Shown here in pieces: positions 59,559 to 64,000 of a stretch of 64,000 nt of DNA. Position 1 is the stretch's first letter, and each line of letters opens with the position of its first letter. The notes below the pieces were generated by a model. That model was given only the letters and a program-made list of their open reading frames with translations, did no database searches and was not told the DNA's origin. Position numbers and translations under genes: made by a program. This stretch comes from Paraburkholderia sp. BL23I1N1 (GTDB lineage Bacteria > Pseudomonadota > Gammaproteobacteria > Burkholderiales > Burkholderiaceae). Location of the stretch: contig NZ_RAPV01000001.1 in NCBI RefSeq assembly GCF_003610295.1, positions 1,054,001 to 1,118,000 of the forward strand. Direction: 5' to 3'.

Positions 59559-60644
59559 TTATTGTCGCTGGCCCGCTACGCGACGTTCCGTGCGGGTGGC
59601 ATCGATGGAAAGCTGCGGGTGCCACCGCGTGGAGCTCACGCTTGATTTCCTGACGACTAGCTGCGGAATGGCGAAGTACTGCACGGGTGGTTCTTTTCCG
59701 TCCGCCGATGGATCAAGCCTGGCCAGCAGCGTCTCACTCGCGATCGTGCCAAGTTTGTCCGCTCCGGCGGAAAGGGTAGTGAGGGGAGGATTGGTATGTT
59801 CCGCTGCTATCACATTGTCACAGCCGACGACCGCGAGCGCCTTGCCCGCACGTTTGCCCATCCGGTCCAGTTCATGCAATACGCCCAACGCAACCTGGTC
59901 GTTATAGCAGACCACAGCCGTCGGTCGAGGCCGCATCTCGAAGATGGTTCGGACTGCATGACGACCGCCCTCGGGCGTCAATTCGACATCGATGATCCAC
60001 TCGTCGGCGACAGGCAGGGCATGACTGGCCATTGCCGCGAGATAGCCCTGCCTGCACTGGTTCGCAACCGCATACCCCGTTCGATTGCCAGCGAACGCGA
60101 TACGCGTATAGCCCTGATCAATCAGATGTTCCGTTGCGAGAGCGAATCCAAAGCTGTTGTCGACTCCGACCGTGTCGACATCCGTGCCCATCGGTCGCAT
60201 GACGAGGACAAGTGGAATTCCCCAGGACTTGATCTCGTCCGGCAGTTGCTCAGATGTTCCCAACGCAGGAGACATGATCAGGCCGGCCACATTCTGCTCA
60301 CGCATCGATTGCAGAACACGAGTTTGGGTCGCGACGTTTTCGGCAGTGTGCGCCATCAGCGTCGTGTATCCGGACTGCGCGAGTACCCGCTCAATGGCGA
60401 CGAGCAACTCGACGAAGAAGGGGTTGGTAAGGTCATTAATGACCATGCCGACGATGGTACTTCGGGTCCCACGCAGATTTGCTGCGCCGCGGTTGTAGAC
60501 GTACCCGAGAAGTTGTGCCGCCGCCCGAACCTTGTCGGCCGTCTCCGCCTTGATTTTCGGGCTCTGCTGAAGGACCAGCGAGACCGTCGACTTGGATACG
60601 CCCGCAGCCGCTGCAATGTCCTGAATTGTCGGAACGGTTTTCAT
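59559..60644 (-). CDS. LacI-family transcriptional regulator
   Basis: A 361-aa repressor. The HTH and hinge helix lie at residues 1-60 (TIQDIAAAAGVSKSTVSLVL, then YVYNRGAANLRGTRSTIVGM). A sugar-binding-protein-like domain follows (NDLTNPFFVELLVAIERVLA, VVCYNDQVALGVLHELDRMG). A C-terminal addition of about 20 residues follows the core. The ATG at 60644 starts the HTH; a GTG at 60656 would add four residues. No sugar-catabolism gene adjoins it, so it is an orphan or controls a lost neighbour. A perfect palindrome lies just upstream. Confidence 0.9.
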   Translation of the reverse strand: MKTVPTIQDIAAAAGVSKSTVSLVLQQSPKIKAETADKVRAAAQLLGYVYNRGAANLRGTRSTIVGMVINDLTNPFFVELLVAIERVLAQSGYTTLMAHTAENVATQTRVLQSMREQNVAGLIMSPALGTSEQLPDEIKSWGIPLVLVMRPMGTDVDTVGVDNSFGFALATEHLIDQGYTRIAFAGNRTGYAVANQCRQGYLAAMASHALPVADEWIIDVELTPEGGRHAVRTIFEMRPRPTAVVCYNDQVALGVLHELDRMGKRAGKALAVVGCDNVIAAEHTNPPLTTLSAGADKLGTIASETLLARLDPSADGKEPPVQYFAIPQLVVRKSSVSSTRWHPQLSIDATRTERRVAGQRQ

Positions 60645-60658
60645 GTTGCCCTGCACAA

Positions 60659-60672
60659 TTGGAACGTTCCAA
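60659..60672. promoter_or_regulatory. Perfect palindromic operator candidate for the LacI regulator
   Basis: TTGGAACGTTCCAA is a perfect 14-bp palindrome, 15 bases before the lacI-type ATG. GAACGTTC-like centres with a CG step are typical of LacI-family operators, so autoregulation is likely. On the plus strand it sits next to a TTGACG (about 60680) that could be a -35 for a lost divergent gene. Confidence 0.65.
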
Positions 60673-61070
60673 AAAAGTGTTTGACGGGGGCATCGTACTT
60701 TCCGTGCAAAATATGGCGCTTTGATCGTGAAAATCGATATCGATCAGGAACTTGCGCAATCGCTGATTGCGCGAAACCTACCGAACTGCCAAGCCTTGCT
60801 GCAAGCGGCTCTGAGCGCGGCTACCGCCAGATTTTGCACGGGAAGTACGATAACCCCTGGTGGCCGCTATTCGCAGCCAGAGGGAGTTGCGGTATCAGCG
60901 TACCGGCAACTGACCGGCAGGAGACAGATCTGGCGCCGGATAGGCGGCTGACACGCGTTTTTCGCAATTCATTTAAATTGACATAAAAGAAATGAGCAAA
61001 ATTTTGACTTCAGGCATCGTCCTTCAACAATGTGTGAGACAAAAGGCGTTAGAAACAAACCCCTTAAACC

Positions 61071-61173
61071 CGGACATTTCAACTTAGCCAGAAAGCGGAC
61101 ATTTCAAAAAAGCCTCGACATGACTGTAGTAGCTTTTTAGTAATGTCCAATTCAGGCTAATTAGAAATGTCCG
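61071..61173. mobile_element. Abutted ends of a lost insertion sequence
   Basis: On the left, CGGACATTTC occurs twice, at 61071 and 61096, with TTAGCCAGAA between. On the right the reverse complement shows the same pattern: CGGACATTTC, TTAGCCTGAA, GGACATTA, then AAAAAGC. The two ends face each other across about 25 bp. This is the layout of an insertion sequence with multiple terminal repeats from which all internal genes are gone. A third, more degenerate right-end copy (TTCAGGCCCAATAGAAA) is at about 61331-61347. Confidence 0.65.
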
Positions 61174-61351
61174 ATTTGCGGCCCTGAGGCGCACGCTGTC
61201 GCGATGCGTTGGCCCCCTGGGCGCCCAAAACCGGCGCAAGCCTATCCTGCACTCACTCATTTTCATTGCGGTTTTTGTCGCACGGAGTAAACGTTTTGCG
61301 TAGAGATCGCGGCTTTCACGCAAATGACAGTTCAGGCCCAATAGAAACGCT

Positions 61352-61620
61352 GCGTCATCCCGTGCGAAGAAATTGCGTAACGGTCGTCGTGAAAGCGCAA
61401 ACGCCGTGCGGATACCGGTGCGTAAAAAATGCGGTTACCGTGCGTCATGCTCTCCCGCCTCACGTTAAACCGCGTGCGAGAAAGTTGCGAACCTCGTGCG
61501 TACAGAGGTGCGTATCGGTGTGTGTACCTCGCGCGTACGGGCGAGCGTTAAGGTGGTCACATGTAATGCAAACCGCGTGCGTTAAAAATGCGCTTCGGTG
61601 GGACAGTAAGATGCGCTCCA
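61352..61620 (+). repeat. Degenerate TGCG(T/A) array with ~11-bp spacing
   Basis: The word TGCGT/TGCGA/TGCGG recurs at about 61352, 61362, 61374, 61405, 61418, 61430, 61439, 61473, 61485, 61496, 61508, 61518, 61531, 61541, 61577 and 61588. Neighbouring gaps are mostly 9-13 bp, and longer gaps are near 21-36 bp. That fits a period of about one helical turn. The consensus is near GTGCGTANNNNG. It has no spacer-repeat structure of a CRISPR and no clear coding frame. Confidence 0.55.
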
Positions 61621-61720
61621 TCTGCGAGCTGGAGAACAGGTGAACGCGTATGGCCTGCGCACGGCGGATACAGGCCGTGCGCTAATGCCGTGCACAACAC
61701 AAGGCGAAAGGAAAGCGTGA

Positions 61721-61978
61721 TTAGTGTGTGCGGATGGCGAACGATTGGTAATCCTCTCGCGGTGAGGGTGTCACAAGGATGTCCGGTAGTAGCACCTGTG
61801 CCTCAAGCGGTCCGACGACCGAGTAGCCGGAACCGCTTTCGCCGTCGATCACGATCACGGCGGCGCATCGCGCCTGCGTCATCTCCTTTACATGATGGCA
61901 AACAACATCAAACAGGCCCGCCGATTCACCGCCCGGAACAGCCGTCGGCTTGAAAACGTCCGTGCTCGTTTTGCCCAT
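61721..61978 (-). CDS. Small hypothetical protein, doubtful
   Basis: An 85-aa frame from an ATG at 61978. Its middle (LFDVVCHHVKEMTQARCAAV and IVIDGESGSGYSVVGPLEAQ) has the residue balance of a real alpha/beta protein, unlike the frames around it. No ribosome-binding site is apparent before the ATG, and a stop lies shortly upstream in frame. It may be a real small gene or a fragment of one. No family recognised. Confidence 0.35.
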   Translation of the reverse strand: MGKTSTDVFKPTAVPGGESAGLFDVVCHHVKEMTQARCAAVIVIDGESGSGYSVVGPLEAQVLLPDILVTPSPREDYQSFAIRTH

Positions 61979-62387
61979 GAAATACCCGCTATCCAGAATG
62001 GTCCATCAATTGTACTCGCCAGAGCTGCGGCAATTTTGCGCGCGAGGCCGCTGCGAATCGGGCAATCGACAGATCTCCGTTCGCCAAGAACGGTGCCGAT
62101 ATCATGCCTACCGATTTCGCCAAATGTCCGCTCTAGCACAGACTCCAGCCCCTCGATCATGGATTACAGACGGCAGTAGTGGGCCGACCGGAGTCAACCG
62201 TGTAAGGCAGCGGTCGGCCAAAACCCGTCATTCAGCATGAAGGAATACTCTGTCAAGGGGCGTCCGGTTCAGGTCGGATGGATAACTGCCGTTCAAGAAT
62301 GACCGGAAAACTTCCTATGGAGGTTGGCAGGCCCGACTGCCGTGAGAGAATTCTTACTCTTGCACTTGTCCTCGACCTCATCGCCTC

Positions 62388-64000
62388 ATGAAGATTCTCG
62401 AATACACAGGCCTCGACACTTCACGCGTCAAGGCCAGCTACGACAAGGTGTCCGCGGCCATCGCTCGCCACGACTTCCGTGCTGCCCAGGTCAAGAAGCT
62501 CGCGAATCTGAGCCACGGCAAGTTCTACCGGGCGAAGCTGGATGACGCCGACCGGCTGTTGTTCTCGCTGGTGCGCCGCGGAGATGAAGTCTGCGCACTG
62601 ATGCTGGAAGTAATCGCCAATCACGCCTACGATAAGTCACGTTTCCTGCGCGGCGCGGCGATTGACGAGAGCAAAATTCCAGACATCAGCGCTGATGACG
62701 CCATCAGGGAGGCGCAAGCTGTGCGCTACCTTCATCCCGAGCGTACCGGCATTCACCTGCTCGACAAACCGATCTCGTTTGATGACACGCAGGAGACCAT
62801 TTACCGACAACCACCTCCCCTGGTTGTCGTCGGCAGCGCTGGCAGCGGCAAGACCGCACTGACGCTTGAAAAGCTCAAACATGCTGAAGGTGAGGTCCTC
62901 TACGTTACTCACTCCGCCTTCCTGGCGCAGAGCGCCCGCGACCTTTATTACGCCAACGGTTTCGAGCATGGCGGTCAGGATGCCGTATTTCTGTCCTACC
63001 GGGAGTTTGTCGAGTCGATCCGCGTTCCGGCAGGACGCGAGGCTAACTGGCGCGACTTTGCGGGCTGGCATTCCCGTATGCGGCAGAACTTCAAGGATGT
63101 CGAAGCCCACCAGGCTTTCGAGGAGATTCGCGGCGTGATTGCTGCTGGGTCGGGCGGTGTCCTGTCGCGCGACGAGTATCAGGCACTGGGGGTACGTCAA
63201 TCGATCTTTCCCGTAGAACGGCGCGACCAACTCTACAATCTGTTTGAGAAATATCGCGCCTGGCTGGCTGAGGCAAAGCTCTACGACCTGAATCTTGTCG
63301 CCCACGACTGGCAAGCGCTGGCTGCGCCGCGCTACGACTTCGTGGTTATTGACGAGGTGCAGGACATCACCACTGTGCAACTCGCGCTCGTGCTGACAAC
63401 GCTGAAGAAGCCTGGCCATTTCATGCTCTGCGGGGATTCCAACCAGATTGTCCATCCCAATTTCTTTTCCTGGAGCCAGATCAAGAGCCTGTTCTGGAAG
63501 GACCCAAAACTGGCCGAGCGGCAGGAATTGCACGTGCTAAAGGCCAACTTTCGCAACGGCCTGGAGGTCACTCGCGTCGCCAATCAGTTGCTCAAGATCA
63601 AGCAGCGGCGCTTCGGCTCTATCGACCGCGAGAGCAACTTCCTGGTCCAGGCCGTCGGCGGCGAGAGCGGCCAGGTTACGCTGATGCCCGACAAGGAAGC
63701 CACCAAGCGCGAACTGGACCAGAAGATTCGCCAATCCACCCAGTTCGCCGTCCTGGTAATGCGCGACGAGGACAAGGCCGACGCCCGCAAGCACTTTGCC
63801 ACGCCGCTGTTGTTCTCGATCCACGAAGCCAAGGGTCTCGAATATGAGAACATCGTGCTCTACCGTTTCATCTCGGATCACCGCGGCGAGTTCAACGACA
63901 TCGTCGAGGGCATCGCCAAGACCGATCTGGCGGTCGAGACACTGGATTACAAACGCGCCAGAGACAAGAGTGACAAGTCGCTCGAAGTCTATAAATTCTT
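62388..64000 (+). CDS. SF1 helicase with RelE-like N-terminal domain (runs off window)
   Basis: At least 537 residues, still open at the window end. Residues of about 15-90 (VKKLANLSHGKFYRAKLDDA, then LMLEVIANHAYDKSRFLRGA) match the strand pattern of RelE/ParE-fold toxins: basic helix, FYRAKL strand, LLFSLV strand, then LEVIANHAYDKS. A linker leads to a superfamily 1 helicase: Walker A GSAGSGKT at 149-156, Walker B IDEVQD at 321-326, and GDSNQ at 349-353. LKANFRN and SIHEAKGLEYENIVLYR carry the late motifs. The nearest neighbours upstream are mobile-element remains, so it is probably an accessory gene. The toxin-fold reading is inference. Confidence 0.85.
   Translation, partial: MKILEYTGLDTSRVKASYDKVSAAIARHDFRAAQVKKLANLSHGKFYRAKLDDADRLLFSLVRRGDEVCALMLEVIANHAYDKSRFLRGAAIDESKIPDISADDAIREAQAVRYLHPERTGIHLLDKPISFDDTQETIYRQPPPLVVVGSAGSGKTALTLEKLKHAEGEVLYVTHSAFLAQSARDLYYANGFEHGGQDAVFLSYREFVESIRVPAGREANWRDFAGWHSRMRQNFKDVEAHQAFEEIRGVIAAGSGGVLSRDEYQALGVRQSIFPVERRDQLYNLFEKYRAWLAEAKLYDLNLVAHDWQALAAPRYDFVVIDEVQDITTVQLALVLTTLKKPGHFMLCGDSNQIVHPNFFSWSQIKSLFWKDPKLAERQELHVLKANFRNGLEVTRVANQLLKIKQRRFGSIDRESNFLVQAVGGESGQVTLMPDKEATKRELDQKIRQSTQFAVLVMRDEDKADARKHFATPLLFSIHEAKGLEYENIVLYRFISDHRGEFNDIVEGIAKTDLAVETLDYKRARDKSDKSLEVYKF

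Larger units (their letters stand above)
60645..62387. other. 1.7-kb stretch with no convincing gene
   Basis: It holds the LacI-side palindrome (60659-60672), A/T-rich DNA to about 61070, and the abutted insertion-sequence ends (61071-61173). An array of TGCG motifs (61352-61620) and one weak small reading frame (61721-61978, minus) follow. The remaining ~200 bp before the helicase gene show nothing I can name. The frames that do exist have irregular composition and no family motif. Confidence 0.6.

Noticed and set aside
60721..60951. 76-aa plus-strand frame after the LacI gene
   Set aside because: It follows a possible TTGACG promoter, but the sequence has no family features, a weak start and irregular composition.
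61352..61620. CRISPR array
   Set aside because: The repeated word is only 5-7 bp at 9-13-bp steps, with no 28-37-bp repeats, no unique spacers and no cas gene.
61209..61643. 144-aa frame through the TGCG array
   Set aside because: Its Cys/Val/Arg-rich repeats (CVKNA, CVRN-like words) simply translate the nucleotide repeat; no start signal or homology.

Overview
The window is high-GC, densely coded DNA from a beta-proteobacterium of the Burkholderia/Paraburkholderia group. This rests on the thrS-infC-rpmI-rplT-pheS-pheT-ihfA-merR-tRNA-Pro order, protein wording typical of the group (infC, rpmI, pheS, relA, ETF-QO, chorismate synthase), and a dispersed intergenic repeat of a kind I recall from Burkholderia genomes. 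No database search was run.

From 1 to about 48.4 kb the window is mostly ordinary chromosome. It carries uvrD and an MTA/SAH nucleosidase (0.4-3.6 kb), a propionyl-CoA ligase and a fosmidomycin-resistance type exporter (3.6-7.0 kb), and a chemoreceptor gene broken by a one-base frameshift (7.5-9.2 kb). A four-gene AaeXAB/outer-membrane-factor efflux operon follows with a divergent LysR regulator (9.65-15.7 kb). Next come assorted metabolic genes: SRAP/YedK, a phosphoesterase, a GlcD-like dehydrogenase, WrbA, a BrkB/YihY protein, a Mpo1-like protein, a hydrolase coupled to a homocysteine-forming sulfhydrylase, a CBS protein, an LplT-acyltransferase fusion and aroC. A TPR/glycosyltransferase-like gene with two frameshifts lies at 28.9-30.3 kb. 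It is followed by ETF-QO, an SDR, a thioesterase, a PAS-LuxR regulator, the scoAB CoA-transferase, a hydrolase, a RidA protein and relA. tRNA-Val precedes the translation operon from thrS to ihfA and a MerR-type regulator. In that operon infC starts with ATC, and strong intrinsic hairpins sit in front of thrS and pheS.

From 48.4 kb the DNA becomes accessory. A short element with 22-23-bp inverted ends begins at the merR stop codon. An IS630-family element with an A7 frameshift site is inserted at its far edge, then tRNA-Pro(GGG), then a decayed stretch with an AlpA-type phage/island regulator. A compact catabolic module follows (51.2-57.1 kb): an FAH-fold hydrolase, a flavin hydroxylase, an MHS transporter and a SnoaL-like protein on the minus strand, facing a VOC ring-cleavage dioxygenase and an IclR regulator. 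It looks like a hydroxylate, meta-cleave and C-C hydrolyse route for an aromatic compound. An AraC/DUF1479 pair and a LacI regulator with a perfect palindrome in front of it come next.

The stretch 60.66-62.39 kb has no convincing gene. It holds abutted ends of a lost insertion sequence and an unusual array of TGCG-type motifs spaced at about 11 bp. The window ends inside a superfamily 1 helicase whose first ~90 residues resemble a RelE/ParE toxin fold. That fusion, in decayed mobile-element surroundings, is the best candidate for an undescribed (possibly defence) system.
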